A stretch of DNA of 64,000 bases from Sacculina carcini (lineage: Eukaryota; Arthropoda; Thecostraca; Sacculinidae), in contig OU696585.1 in the NCBI GenBank assembly GCA_916048095.2, positions 2,092,371 to 2,156,370 on the forward strand, in the 5' to 3' direction. The translations under genes were made by a program, and so were the position numbers. Shown in pieces: positions 1-11,777 of this stretch; position 1 is the stretch's first letter; each line of letters opens with the position of its first letter. The notes under the pieces were generated by a model. That model was not told the origin of the DNA, made no database searches, and was given only the letters and a program-made list of their open reading frames with translations.

Positions 1-1892
1 AAAAAAATAAGTTTACAATCCCTGTAGCACTAACTATGCAGTAGGCAGAGTTAAAACCTCTACAAACAGTAGAAATATCATACACAACCTCATTATTAAC
101 CCCAATCACATGGACCGATTTGCTAAAATCAGAATAACAACCCTTTAGCTCAAATAAGACAATCAATGAAATATTAACCTAAGACATCAAAGCATTTTAT
201 TGCTAAAATAAATCACCTATCATACAAATACAATAAAAACACCCGAGTTACCGCACCACAAAGCAACAATCAACGAACCACACACACAGGATATGATCAA
301 TGTTCGAATTCAACAACACCGCTTTAACCCATCAAAGGGTTTAAAAATAATTTATAATTCACTAAAAATGATGAGATTTAAAAACTCACCAAAAAATCAA
401 ATTTAGTGACAAATAGACAATATTCCTAAAAAATATTGAGCATATTTATATAGAATATAGCGGAGCCACTAGCGTCACACGTTGCAACATGTTTCGCAGT
501 TTCTGAGATAGTGCTAAATTCAATTTTATGTTACCTGAATTTAAGAAATTGATGAAAATAAATCAAAATTTTCAATGGGCTGAAACAATATTTAATTCAA
601 ATTGAATGCTTTAATTTATTCTATATGTGAAAGCCTGGACAAACATCAAATGCCCCAAATTTGAAAGCAACTTTGTTTTGCTTTTGATTTCTTTTGTTCA
701 GCGATAATTGAATATATTTCTAAGCATTAAAATTGAACAGACATAAGCAGAGATAAATTAACATTCTCTATTGAGCTTAGTGATAATAATGTTATTCGCG
801 TCACGCGTGCAACACATGTCCAGTGTAACCATACAGAAACAGCACATTTCATTTACATACCTGTTTGTATTTAACATTTTACAATTCACGACACTTACCA
901 ACTTTGATCCATTACACGAGTATTGCTGATAGATTATCAAAACACGCACCAAACATATAAATCTGTCAGCTAGTCAGCTAGCATCACATAACTGAAATTG
1001 AAGCTCTCATTGATATAGCACTGTTGACATAACGTGTTGCAACACTGATGCTAAACAAGCTCAAACTGCTACCATTGATCTTGCCAATCAGGACCAATTT
1101 TCTGCAGCATTGTGTCTATTTAAAGCTTAGGCGAGCAGAAGAGACGGGCAGACACAATCACACAAACATGCACACCCACACCAACACACAACCACCGGCA
1201 TGCAAATATCAGCGCAAAAATTATTACGCAATGTCTTCTCAGTGCAGCAAGAACTGATATTGATGAAAACATAACTGAAGTTGTCTGCATTGATTATCTT
1301 GCCGTCTTAAGTGTAAAAGTGCTGAAATGCATATAATATTCATAAAGGATACCACACTGTAATTAACAAAGTGTACTTACCTTATACTCTTAAACGAAAC
1401 TCACCATTTCAGCTCAATAACAAGCGGATACCACAACTTTTCTTCGGCAAAAAAATTAAATACTATATATGTAAATACACACATACAGTCGAGTTATTAA
1501 GTCGTGGAAATGTACATGTCCGCAGTGAAACTTACTGTGCATAACCTTACAAGGAAACACCACTGAAAATTTATGTAATATAATGATCCAGTTCAGAAAG
1601 GTTCTCAAAAATAGCATTTGAAAAATTGGTTTTATTTCAGTGCATTATGTAATGGTCAGTGGAACCACACAAAAAAGGGCGAAAATTGTCAAGGTCAAAT
1701 TGTACGTCAAATTGTCAAATTGTACGTCTTTGAATGGCACGTTCACACGATCAAAAGTTTGAAAGCCACTGAGCTACATACAGCTGAGGAAAAATTGGCC
1801 AAGCTGGTCACTAGCTTAAGTTTCAGTCACTAGATACGCCACTGTCAGGTGCGCTCACAAGATGTACCATTTTAGCCAACGTCGATATTCAT
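1..1892. other. AT-rich gene-free left flank
   Basis: I see no convincing coding sequence, RNA gene or intact mobile element here. The stretch is AT-rich and contains only short open frames of low-information composition. A small run of CA-rich sequence lies near 1150-1200. It may be intergenic or a large intron of a gene outside the window. Confidence 0.5.
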
Positions 1893-2042
1893 CGATATTC
1901 ATCGCATCGTACTTCGTCCGCTGAGCGGTTGGCCAAAATGGTTCGTTGGCTAATACGGCAGTAGCTCCGATATTCATCGCATCGTACATCGTCCGCTGAG
2001 CGGTTGGCCAAAATGGTTCGTTGGCTAATACGGCAGTAGCTC
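1893..2042. repeat. 75-bp tandem duplication, two copies
   Basis: A 75-base unit beginning CGATATTCATCGCATCGTAC and ending GTAGCTC occurs at 1893-1967 and again immediately at 1968-2042, with about one difference (T/A after the shared start). Each unit contains CCGCTGAGCGG, a short palindrome. Function unknown; the near identity implies a recent slip or unequal exchange. Confidence 0.85.
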
Positions 2043-2078
2043 CGAGTCCAGAACGGCGCACTGGTGTATATTGGTGGG

Positions 2079-2109
2079 TGTGTGTGTGTGTGTGTGTGTG
2101 TCTGTGTGT
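2079..2109. repeat. (GT)n microsatellite
   Basis: About 15 GT dinucleotides with one interruption, right after the 75-bp tandem duplication. Confidence 0.9.
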
Positions 2110-2477
2110 CGATATGCCATGACTCACATGCATTGCAGCGAGTGTTTGCAGCGAGCGTTTGCAAATGCACAGTGGCGTGCAGAGTGCGTAGTAAAACAGA
2201 GTGTTTAATTAAGTACATCGTCGTGCATGTGCGTGTTCCAGAAGGCTTTTTTCGAGTGTATATGTGTAGCTTACCAATATTGTAATGACCATTTATTTTT
2301 CTATTGGTGTTCGTTTTTCACCTTAATTCTACACTCTATTGTCATTCAGTTGAGCGATTGCTAGAAACTTCCATGCGAGATTGCCCAGGAATTTCCCACT
2401 CAGGAATTTCCCACTCAGCGTGCGCACGTTGCATTATATGTCTGCGTGCCAAGATTCCATGAACATACACCGCGCTT

Positions 2478-2479
<2 letters not shown>

Positions 2480-2546
<67 letters not shown>
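2480..2546. repeat. (CA)n microsatellite
   Basis: Uninterrupted CA run of about 33 units. Apparent proteins made only of Cys/Val or Thr/His across this and similar tracts are artefacts of the dinucleotide repeat. Confidence 0.95.
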
Positions 2547-2550
<4 letters not shown>

Positions 2551-3160
2551 ACACATATAGTACACAATTGCAGCCACGTGGTCGTGCGCTTCTCAGGAAT
2601 TGACATTATCATCACATGTTTTGTATTTTGTATTGGTATGTGTGTCCGTGTGCCGAAATTCTATTAAAAAACACGTGTGCAGCCAGGGTTTGTATGCGTG
2701 TGCGTCTGTATGTGCGATGCGAACTTATATAATGTCATGCACACGGATGGTACAACATTTGGATGATCTGTCACAGACTGGTTAAACATACGATAACTAT
2801 AATACCAATATTCGCGTGCATTAGGCACCAATACTTGAAGCGCGTATCCGACTCAATGTGAGTATGAACACTTGAATTTTATATGCCTACACTACTTAGT
2901 GAATTATATGTGGTTACTCTACAATTGTGTGTGTGTGTACACTATACTTTGACTGTGTGGCAACGCAAACTTTATCTCTCTCTCACACACGCACATACAA
3001 GCACACATACACAATTGCGAACAATCGTACATAGTGTATAGTGTATAATGGGCCTCTGTAGGATTGCTCTGAGAATGGTATGAATAGAAACGTTGATATT
3101 TGACGCTTGCATTTTGCTACATTAATCTAAAGTAAAATCATTTCTATTAGACCCTATCAC

Positions 3161-3346
3161 CAGAGCCGTTGCGAGGAATTATGCCCCCCCCCCCCGAAGA
3201 CAACAATTGGGGCCCCCATTATAAATAAATCACCAAATAATGAATGTATTTAATAGACATAATCACATAATACGGGAAGCAGCGGGGCCCCTCAACATTC
3301 GGGGCCCCCCGGCCGGGGGGTACGGGGGGCGGTTGCTACGGCTCTA
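3161..3346. mobile_element. Non-autonomous hAT-type MITE with perfect 8-bp TSD
   Basis: The element starts CAGAGCCGTTGC and ends GCTACGGCTCTA, so the reverse complement of the right end is TAGAGCCGTAGC, matching the left end at 10 of 12 positions. The 8 bases CCTATCAC flank it exactly on both sides (3153-3160 and 3347-3354). CAGAG/TAGAG ends with an 8-bp target duplication are diagnostic of the hAT superfamily. The interior is made of G/C homopolymer blocks and has no transposase, so it must have been mobilised in trans. Confidence 0.85.
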
Positions 3347-3678
3347 CCTATCACAGAGCTAATATATTTTTGTGGATATCGAGTCGACATGTGTGCTCTC
3401 ACACATGAGACCTGAGAACTGTGAAAAATTCAACTGCTGCCATAAGTGGGATAAGTGAAGTTATCCCTGCTATTCAAACGATATCCTAGCCAACGATATG
3501 AAGGAAAGGATGTCATATGGTCTGACAGGCCGGTGCACCCCTTAACACCAACTATCATCATCATAATATGAAAGATGTTGAACTGTTGATCCGCAATGCC
3601 AATTTGGTTTAAGTTTGATCCTGGTTTGTGATAGCCGCTTACCGTTGATTCACGGTTAAAATAAGTTTACATTCAAGT

Positions 3679-3870
3679 ACAGTCGACATTCCACATAGCG
3701 GACCTCCAAATAGTGGTTTTTCCATGGTCCCGAACAAAAGCCTATCAAATACGTGTTCACTCTTCCAAAAAGCGGGATTTGAACATCCGAATAGCGGACA
3801 ACTCCAAATAGCGGAATGTCCGATTCGTCTCCACTATAGCACACCTCCAAAAATCACAAAACGACGGTTC
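3679..3870. mobile_element. Tc1/pogo-like terminal fragment (copy A)
   Basis: Begins TACAGTCGACATTCC and contains repeated short motifs such as CAAATAGCGGA, typical of pogo/Tigger-like terminal regions (TA target, CAGT start). No matching right inverted repeat and no transposase are visible. It marks the very start of the duplicated unit, so it may have helped define the duplication breakpoint; that is inference. Confidence 0.45.
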
Positions 3871-4099
3871 TGTGTGATTCTTAAATAGAGGATACATATT
3901 GACACAATCTTGCAGGAGCGGAGCAGCCACACATACACACTAGCTGATCAAAAAACCTTCTGGTATGGGTGGACCATGTAATTCCAACGGAATGATATCA
4001 GCTGGCAAAAACAAAATACACAATATAAGCGGATAAAAATAACTGAACGCTAACTGAACACATCACTAGCGCCAAAGGATTGTACACTAAAATACTATT

Positions 4100-5008
4100 A
4101 TGGGGCCATTGCCTTACTGTAAAGGCCAGCAGTACATATTGACGATGATCGACAGATTTACCAGATGGCCTGAAGTCTGCCCAATGCCTGATATATCCGC
4201 AGACACAGTTGCCCGCTGTTTCATCAGCACTTGGATATCCAGGTATGGCGTACCACAAACCATTGTGTCCGACCGAGGCTCACAGTTCACCTCTCGCCTG
4301 TGGCAACAAATCACGGCACGTCTCGGGGCTGAATCACTGCACACCACTGCCTACAACCCCAGCGCCAACGGCCTCGTCGAACGCCTTCACCGACAACTCA
4401 AATGTGCGCTACGCGACTGTCCAAATTGGATCGACCGCCTTCCAATCGTGATGCTGGGAATACGCGCCTCTGTCAAAGAATCGGTACAGTGCTCATCAGC
4501 ATAGCTGGTTTTAGGCACACCTTTACGACTGCCAGGTGAAATGTTCGCCAACATGAGTGATATTTCACCCCAACAGGTCGCACGAGAACTGGCGGAGCAC
4601 TTCGCAAGGATCCGCCCAGTACAGAGCAGGCCAACGACCACAGCTGTCACATTTACTCTGCCTGCGCTCAACACTGCAGAATACGTGTTTGTGCGTAACG
4701 ACGGCCACCGTCGTCCTTTGCAGCCTGTCTACACTGGTCCGTACCGCGTGCTCAAGCGCACACCAAAAACATTTACGATTGAACGAAACGGCGAGGACAC
4801 AATCTGCGTGGACCGACTACGACCGGCTTTCTTGGAAAACGCTTCCATCAGCTTTCCACAAGAAACCGCTGTATCCATCTTCCAGCCGCAATCTGCCTCC
4901 AGCAAAACTCCTGCGCGAAACTGCTCCGGATCAAGAATCCCGGTTCTGCGCACGCGTATCACTCGTTCCGGTCGTGTTGTCCGCCCCCCAGTCCGTTTTT
5001 CTCCTTGA
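4100..5008 (+). pseudogene. Ty3/gypsy-type integrase fragment (copy A), one stop
   Basis: Encodes the 3' end of a retrotransposon pol. The integrase core shows the DDE triad in [17 protein letters not shown] and [11 protein letters not shown], followed by a C-terminal chromatin/DNA-binding-like tail (VYTGPYRVLKR, VDRLRPAF). The frame opens abruptly at the GPLPYCKG stretch that normally precedes the first Asp, so protease, RT and RNase H are missing. In copy A a TAG at 4502-4504 replaces the CAG of copy B and breaks the frame. The downstream part stays open to a TGA at 5006-5008, followed by a polypurine run GGAGGGGGG and a putative LTR. Non-functional remnant. Confidence 0.85.
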
Positions 5009-5024
5009 ACTGGAGGGGGGCTCC

Positions 5025-5727
5025 TGTGGCGCCTGTGCAAATGTAAATCAAAAACATTTGCCCATACACCACAAACACACACTCTACCAGCGCTTCAGCG
5101 GTACGCGTCCCGGAGGTGTATGTCCCATGCACACAGACACACACCACGGATAAACACCAGCCAGCCCGCACCAACTCGGTACAGTATCGCGTCCCGGAGG
5201 TGTATGTCCCCTGCACACAGACATACACCACGTACAAACACCAGTCAGTGCGCACCAACCCTCTTCAGTGTCTGGGCCAACATCTGGTTCGCATTCGCCT
5301 GACCACATCCTCACCCAGGGATGCAGCAGCCATCGAGGGCAACATCTGGTCCACAGCCGTGCGCCCAGACCATATGTGACCCAGAACACCAGGCGACAAC
5401 ATACGCACATACACACACATTCCCAATCACACACGCCAGCGACGTATAAAACACCGTCACACACACACTTCCACAAACCAGTCCACAGAACTCACCCTGT
5501 TGCTGGCTCGCTCTGTTGTTCACCATTGCTTGTGTTTTGTTTCGCCACAGTAAGTAACCGCCTCTGAACGGTGATCTCTTGTGAATATATATTGTGTTGT
5601 CGTCCCCCATTGTGTCGTTCGCCAGACCCAGGGGGGTTGCAACACGCCAAAGGATTATATACCAAAATAAACTTGACTATCGCTCGTAGTTATTGTTTAC
5701 GATCAGTTGTTGTTTGCGATTCATACA
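5025..5727 (+). mobile_element. Putative 3' LTR of gypsy fragment (copy A)
   Basis: Follows the polypurine tract after the pol stop. It starts TGTGGCGCC and ends GATTCATACA, so it has TG...CA ends. Inside are a TATAAAA box near 5449 and an AATAAA polyadenylation signal near 5666. Two 84-bp-spaced copies of GTCCCGGAGGTGTATGTCCC (5107 and 5191) form an internal repeat. No 5' LTR partner is present in the window, so the ends are inferred. Confidence 0.6.
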
Positions 5728-5942
5728 GGAAGTCTTATAATACGAAAATACATTGAAAATATAAACACTTACTTATAAACAAAGCGACGCAAGTTTATAC
5801 GTGCATAAACAACGAATCACATGAGTTGACCATCTAGTGATGAGCCAAGTATTGATACTGAAATTATATCGATACCACTTTCCGATTCCGATACTCACGT
5901 ATACCGATACCAAACCCCCCCCCCCAGTTTACGCAAGTAAAT

Positions 5943-7663
5943 TCACAAATCAACCACATAATCTTGCAAGTATGCCGGCTTTCGGCGGCGCCGCTGTGGC
6001 CGTTCCGCGGGTGACGTGGACGGTGTATCTGGTGTGGCCGCGTCGTTAGGTCCGTCTGGAAAGTCGGGCCGTCCTCCTGAGGCGTCATCGACTCCGCGTC
6101 TGGTGCCGGAGACACCGATATAGAGGGCGACTGTCGTGGTGGCCGTGCGCGCGGAGACAATGGTAACGACGCACGGGTTGGTGATGACGGTGTGCTTGGT
6201 GACGACGATGAGGGTAGCGGCGATGAGCGTTCGGCGGGCGAAGCGTCCAGCATCAGGGATGTGCGCGATTCGGAATTTCCGGATCGGGACAGCGCAATCT
6301 GTTGATCTCCGGTCTGCTGACGTTTGGAGTCCTGCCGACTGCGCTCCGCCCGCTGACCTGTCGTGATGTCCGGAATGCCGTGCCGACCACTGGACAGCTC
6401 CCCGATGTGTCGCAAGAACTGGCGATTTCGGAGCGTACCCCTACCGGATCCGTCTACCTTCACCATGTACTGGTCATGAGGCAGGGTCTCGACGATCGTG
6501 CCGGACCGGTCCCAGTGGTTGCGGTGGCGCACTGTCTGGTTCTGGATTAAAACCCTGGAGCCGGGTACCAGGGGGCGCATACATCGAGTACGCCGGTGGA
6601 GACTATTGAATTACCTGGCAAACCTCACGCGTAGGGCGTCCTCTTGTTGTCGCCAGGTGTCCCGCCACACTGGGTGAACATTGTTTCGACTAAACACTTG
6701 TGTTCTTGGTGGAACAGGAAGCAGATCATTGGTGGGTCGTCCGAATGCGATATGTGATGGCGACAAACCTGTCTCGGGATCGGGCGTGTTCCGATATTGC
6801 AGCAGCCCCGCTGCCACGGCCTCTGTTTGCACACAACCGTCGTTGTTCGTATTGGTCAATAGCAGTCGTCTCATCGATTTAACCGCGACTTCCACTCGTC
6901 CGTTGGATAGAGGGAAGTACGCGGAGGACAGTCGATGATGCACGCCCCACCGTGCCAGGAACTCCGTGGTTTCCTTAGCGGTAAACTCCGATCCGCCGTC
7001 GGTGCTTAGCTCTAGCGGGACGCCGAATGTGGCAAAACAATGGATGAGTGTCTTGATGGCACCTTTGGCACCGTCTGATGCTGTGACAATGTGCGGCCAG
7101 CCGCTGAAGCGATCAACTATCACGATATATCCTGTGCCACGTATGGAAAAGAAGTCAGCTGCTATCGCCTGGAATGGCTGGTGTGGCGTTTGAGACTGTA
7201 TTGGGGGCATTCGTGACTGCGATGGAGCTATGCGCCAGCATTGTTGACACTGGTTTCGCGTGCTCTCTATGTCCTTGGTGATACCTGGCCAAAATACGGT
7301 CTGTTGCGCCCGACTGAACATCCGGCTGTTGCCCTGATGAGCAGCATGAAGAATCTGGAGCACTTCTTTGCGTAAAGCTTCAGGAATTAAAGCGCGAGAC
7401 CCGTGCATGATAACATCGTGGACGACGGACAGGACGTCGCGGTGTTGCCAATAGGCTTGAACGGTTCCAGTAAGATGATCGCGAGATGAAGGGAAACCCG
7501 ACTGTATGATGGAAATTAGCGTTCGCAAGTCGTCGTCTGCAGCCGTTGAAGTCTTAAGCCGCTCCCAGGTGACCGCACCAAGTTTGGCGGCCCCAGTCTT
7601 CACTGTCGCTATCACGTCAGACTCAACGGTCCAGTCGTTGACGTCACGCGTTCGTAGGCGCAA
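5943..7663 (-). pseudogene. Second Ty3/gypsy-type pol fragment (copy A)
   Basis: Minus-strand integrase of a K02A2.6-like gypsy element. It shows the HHCC zinc finger (LHAAHQG, then NQCQQCW), the catalytic Asp in VIVDRFSGW, the second Asp in STDGGSEF and the Glu in GRVEVAVKSMRR. A C-terminal module (GSRVLIQNQ, QYMVKVDGSGRG) precedes a Ser/Pro-rich tail. In copy A a TAA at 6611-6613 interrupts the frame where B has CAA, and a one-base deletion near 6068 shifts the tail. RT and RNase H are missing. It converges on the first gypsy fragment, with about 215 bases of shared terminal sequence between them. Confidence 0.85.
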
Positions 7664-7700
7664 AACGCGCCCTACGAACGCGTCTATTTATAAATAGACG
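7646..7700. repeat. Two adjacent perfect palindromes (copy A)
   Basis: ACGCGTTCGTAGG at 7646-7658 is repeated inverted as CCTACGAACGCGT at 7671-7683 around a 12-base loop. It overlaps a perfect 20-base palindrome CGTCTATTTATAAATAGACG at 7681-7700. They sit exactly at the truncated 5' end of the minus-strand gypsy fragment, so they may mark a rearrangement point. Confidence 0.8.
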
Positions 7701-8377
7701 TCTTACGTAGGCAGCTGTCGGTCGTGCAATGTTGTGTTGTATTGTAGTAATTGTACAACAGCAACAAAAACGACAACATATATTTAGTATAGCGTACATA
7801 TTCAGTTACAGGCGCGAAAAATGCAAAACAGACAGAAACAGCGTAGCAAGTAGGTGGTATGCACAAGCAGCAAGCAGCAAGTGCGACATTTCGGAGAAGA
7901 TGCCCGCCAGTTAAAAGTCAACAAAAATCATGTATTTATGCAGCAAAAATTATTTATTACTGCAATCGGTAGAATTCTGCGATGCCAGTCATCATTTTGT
8001 CGTACAGATTTATATCCCGGAGCAGGAGCAAATACAGTTTGGAAATTCTTGTTGAGTGCACGTCCGATCCGTGAAAAATAGTGATCAAATTAATTCACTG
8101 ATAACCTAACCCAGCCTAACCAAACTTCTAGAGAGCTATCACGCGCGTGTGCCGATTTTCCATCAGTGGCGGGCATCTCCTACAAAATATGCGAAAAGTG
8201 GAGACTTTTACAGCAGCTATATTCTCCCTTCAGATTGTATTGCATTTCTGCCGTCTCTTCCAATATATAGTGTTTTATATAGTGTTTAGTGTTCCAATAT
8301 ATAGCGTTAATATGTGGTGTTTTATCAGCTGTGCGGTTAGCATATACAATTATCACAACGGAGTGTGATCCGAAACG

Positions 8378-8589
8378 CAGTGGCGGCCCCAGAATATTTT
8401 TGGTGGGGGGCTAACGGGGATCTAATGATAAAAATGTGGGTGCTTGGTGCAAAAACACATGCGGAAAAAGACTGTAAATATTCATGGTCTGCATCTTTTT
8501 GTAGGGGGGGGGGCTCTCGGGAGGACGTAACCTATACTTGGGGGAGGTTTCAGGCCATTCAAGCGCCCCCCTTCCTGGCGACGCCATTG
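8378..8589. mobile_element. hAT-type MITE (copy A)
   Basis: Starts CAGTGGCGGCCCCAG and ends with sequence whose reverse complement is CAATGGCGTCGCCAGG, a matched terminal inverted repeat. Flanks are CCGAAACG and CCCAAAAG, 6 of 8 matching, consistent with a decayed 8-bp hAT target duplication. Same family as the element at 53587-53767. No coding capacity. Confidence 0.65.
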
Positions 8590-8794
8590 CCCAAAAGAAT
8601 CATGATGAGTGTGGTCTGAGCTGCTCTGACAGTGTCTATCAAAGATGATGTAGATTGCAGATTTAACCAGACCAAAGCCGTGGAAACCGCAGCCCGCACC
8701 GGGCGGGTAGCTCCGAGTGTTGAGGGACCTGGTTGCCCCACGCTTGACATTGGAATGTATAAAAAAAAACGCATAAATGCAAGGTAAGGCCCCA

Positions 8795-8900
8795 GGAGAC
8801 CGAGGGGCTCATAACTGTATTTTCCCAAAGTAACACCTCTATTATAATGGTGTTTTATTTATAATGAGAATCCCAATTATTGCTTTCGAGGGGGGCATAA
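8795..8900. repeat. Dispersed repeat family X (TATTATAATGGTGTTTTA)
   Basis: The stretch around AACTGTATTTTCCCAAAG and TATTATAATGGTGTTTTATT recurs at about 13350-13450 in copy A, about 20785-20860 and 25285-25370 in copy B, and about 62240-62330. It is followed each time by a TTGCTTTCGAGG / TTGCCTTTGGGG-like segment. Unclassified, probably MITE-derived. Confidence 0.5.
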
Positions 8901-9177
8901 AACCTTGCAACGGTTCTGCAACAAGATATTTGCAACAACTTAGTGAAGCTTATTGCAACATATGCAAAATTATGTATTTCTTACCAAAAATGGCTGTGTT
9001 GGTAATATCTGGCAGATGATTTCAATATGGAAATTAGAACATAAGCCGCTTTGATGAATTTATCTGGCTATATTATGTCGATACTAACCTTAGTTGATCA
9101 CCGCCTAAATCTACATGTAAATTTTTCTGCTAAGCATTGCATTATGATCGTTGGACTTCTCATTCCCAGTTGTCATT

Positions 9178-9180
<3 letters not shown>

Positions 9181-9208
<28 letters not shown>

Positions 9209-9295
9209 AGTACGTATGTGTACGTGTGTGGGTGTGTGTATGCATGTGTATGTGGTGTTTGTTTGTGAGTATGTGTGTGAGTGTGTGCTGGTGTT
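9181..9295. repeat. GT-rich microsatellite (copy A)
   Basis: Imperfect GT/GTAT array; the copy-B counterpart is about 21152-21260 with a different unit count. Confidence 0.8.
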
Positions 9296-9335
9296 TTGAA
9301 TTTTATATAATATAATTGTGTATTGGTATTTTAAA

Positions 9336-9560
9336 TTTATGTATTATTTTTGTATTTTGTATATTGGTTTTGTATTTTGTATATTATTCTTGTATTTTGT
9401 ATAATATTTTTGTATTTTGTATATTATTTTTGTATTTTGTATATTTGTTGTTGTTTTTTCTTCTTGTATTTTGTATATTATTTTTGTATTCTGTATATTT
9501 TTTGTTGTTTTTTTCATCTTGTATTTTGTATATTATTTTTGTATTTCGTATTTTATGTAA
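9336..9560. repeat. 20-bp AT-rich minisatellite (copy A)
   Basis: About ten units of TTGTATTTTGTATATTATTT, with two variant units carrying TTGTTGTTTTTTC. Copy B (about 21316-21520) has one unit fewer. It encodes only repetitive hydrophobic frames and is not a gene. Confidence 0.85.
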
Positions 9561-10420
9561 TATAATTCTATTTTCGTATGTTGAACACCTAATCAGTCGT
9601 TGATGAGTCCGCCATGAAATTTTCTTGATTTGTCCCGCTGTGGCGTATATATACCGTACATACCGAGCCTGGTGTGTGTGTGTCATGCGCATTCGAGATG
9701 TAATATGTTTAAATTGCGCTATATATAAACGGTTTAATAAATGAGATGAAAATGAGCATATTGCGCGTAGGAATTGCACCGTTTCGGAATCAGCCCTGAT
9801 TTTCACTTTCTGCTTGATTAAATTTGCTTTTAACCTTGAGTTTTTATTGTTTCCGTTTACCGGCACTATTTTTTCATTCAGACGGTAAAAAGAATGGAGT
9901 GATCGCGTGTTTTCTACAGAGCCAACATCTAGTCACACACATGCCGACATAAAGAGCTAGAGAGCCTTGCAAAGTCTTCCTTGAAAACATTTTCCACTGC
10001 TCTACACAAACACCTACTCATCTCTGACACGGCGCATTGAACATTCCGCTGTCTGGTCAGGCTCAGCCCTGCTACTGGTAACCATGTAACTCCAGTACAA
10101 CTAGATTCATGGTCGAGTCGTCGGCGACTAAACCGGTTCCCCTGACTGGTCTGCAGTGAGCAGGGTGGCTAGACACCGTACAGGGCGAACAACAATACCT
10201 GATCAAGAGCGGATGAGCTACTTGCTGGTCATCTACCATCTAACAACACTTGCACCTGTGCAAACTTGACTCTCATTTATTATTGTTTGTTTGTGTCTTT
10301 TTTCCGGTGTATTCTACCTGTCTCCCTAATGTCGTCTTCTTCCACTTTACGCGCCTGTGTGTGTTGATATTTGTTTGCTCTAGCAAATACACGCTTTTGT
10401 GCGTGTTGCAAGTGGCTGCA

Positions 10421-11737
10421 ATGAGTGTGCGCGAGCGCGGTTGTCCGAGAGATTCCGCCGTCTACAACCCGTCGTCTTCTTCCGATAAAGCCGTATCGTT
10501 CTTTTCGGCCGCTGATTGTGAAGACAAGGCGTCCACTCCGGAACAATCCGTTCAAGATGATGATGGTGTCGGTTTGAAGGGAGACTATGGCAACGTGGCT
10601 CTGCTGTTACTGCTCTACATGCTGCAGGCGAGTGCGTGTCTGCTCTGTGTATTTATGTGTATATAAAGATTAACGGTCAAGGGCCTCAAGTGACAGCTGC
10701 TACACGGAAAGAAGTCGAAGCTTATTAACACACTCAAGTGTGCCCCGTGTAGTTCGCTGCCACCGCAGAATCGACCCTCTCCACGCTATGGCACCACAAG
10801 AACGGAATACGTATTAGAGAGGGCCACCTCCCCAGAATGCATGGCACCACACATGACTGATATCTGGTACCATCATTTACTGCTGGGTGGACATGGACTG
10901 TTCAATTATAGAATTCGCCCAAAGAAACTCTCCTCCGCCGGGTTATAAATATGTGAATACCTTTGTGTGTATGGGATGGCAGGGAATTCCGCTGGGACTG
11001 GGGGCCGCTGTGCCTTTGTTATTGCAGAACCGCGGCGCCAGCTACAGCGAACAGGCCGGCTTCAGCTTGGCCTATTGGCCGTTCAGTCTCAAGCTGCTGT
11101 GGGCACCGATAGTTGACGCGCTCTACATCCGCCGATGCGGCCGTCGCAAAACCTGGTTTGTGCCCGTGCAGTACGCTATCGGAGTGTTTCTTCTAGTGCT
11201 TGCCGGCAACTCTGATTGGATGATGAGTGACGGCGGTGCCAGCGGAGTGAATGGCGTAAACTCTGCGACCACAACTCCTACCGCTCTTGATAATTCGTCT
11301 CTGCCGTCGTTGGCGCCCAATTCAACTCATGAGACCCAGTCGCAGTCCCAACAGGACAGGCCCAACGTGCCGCTGTTGACGGTCGTGTTTTTTGCGCTCA
11401 ACTTTCTGGCGGCCACACAGGACATTGCCGTGGACGGGTGGGCGTTGACAATTCTGCACCGGCGCAATATTGGCTACGCTAGCACGTGTAATATTGTCGG
11501 GCAAACGGGCGGATTTTTTCTGGGTTTTGTCGTGTTTGTGGCACTGGAGTCGGCCGACTTTTGCAACAATTATCTGCGAAGTCATCCCCAACCCACTGGC
11601 CTTGTGACCTTCTCAGGTGTGTCTGTATTTCTAGACGCGTTTTTGTCTAACATCACCTCTTTTGTGATACATATATATCCAGCATAGACAACAACAGCAA
11701 ATGATATGAGAACACATTCAAATGGTGAGCTGCTACA

Positions 11738-11777
<40 letters not shown>

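Noticed and set aside
4740..5482. Overlapping frames on both strands across the gypsy LTR
   Set aside because: They are shadows of the integrase tail and of the LTR tandem repeats, with no conserved motifs.
9336..9866. Lys/Asn-rich protein on the minus strand over the AT minisatellite
   Set aside because: The sequence is generated by the 20-bp repeat, differs in length between copies A and B, and has no recognisable domain.
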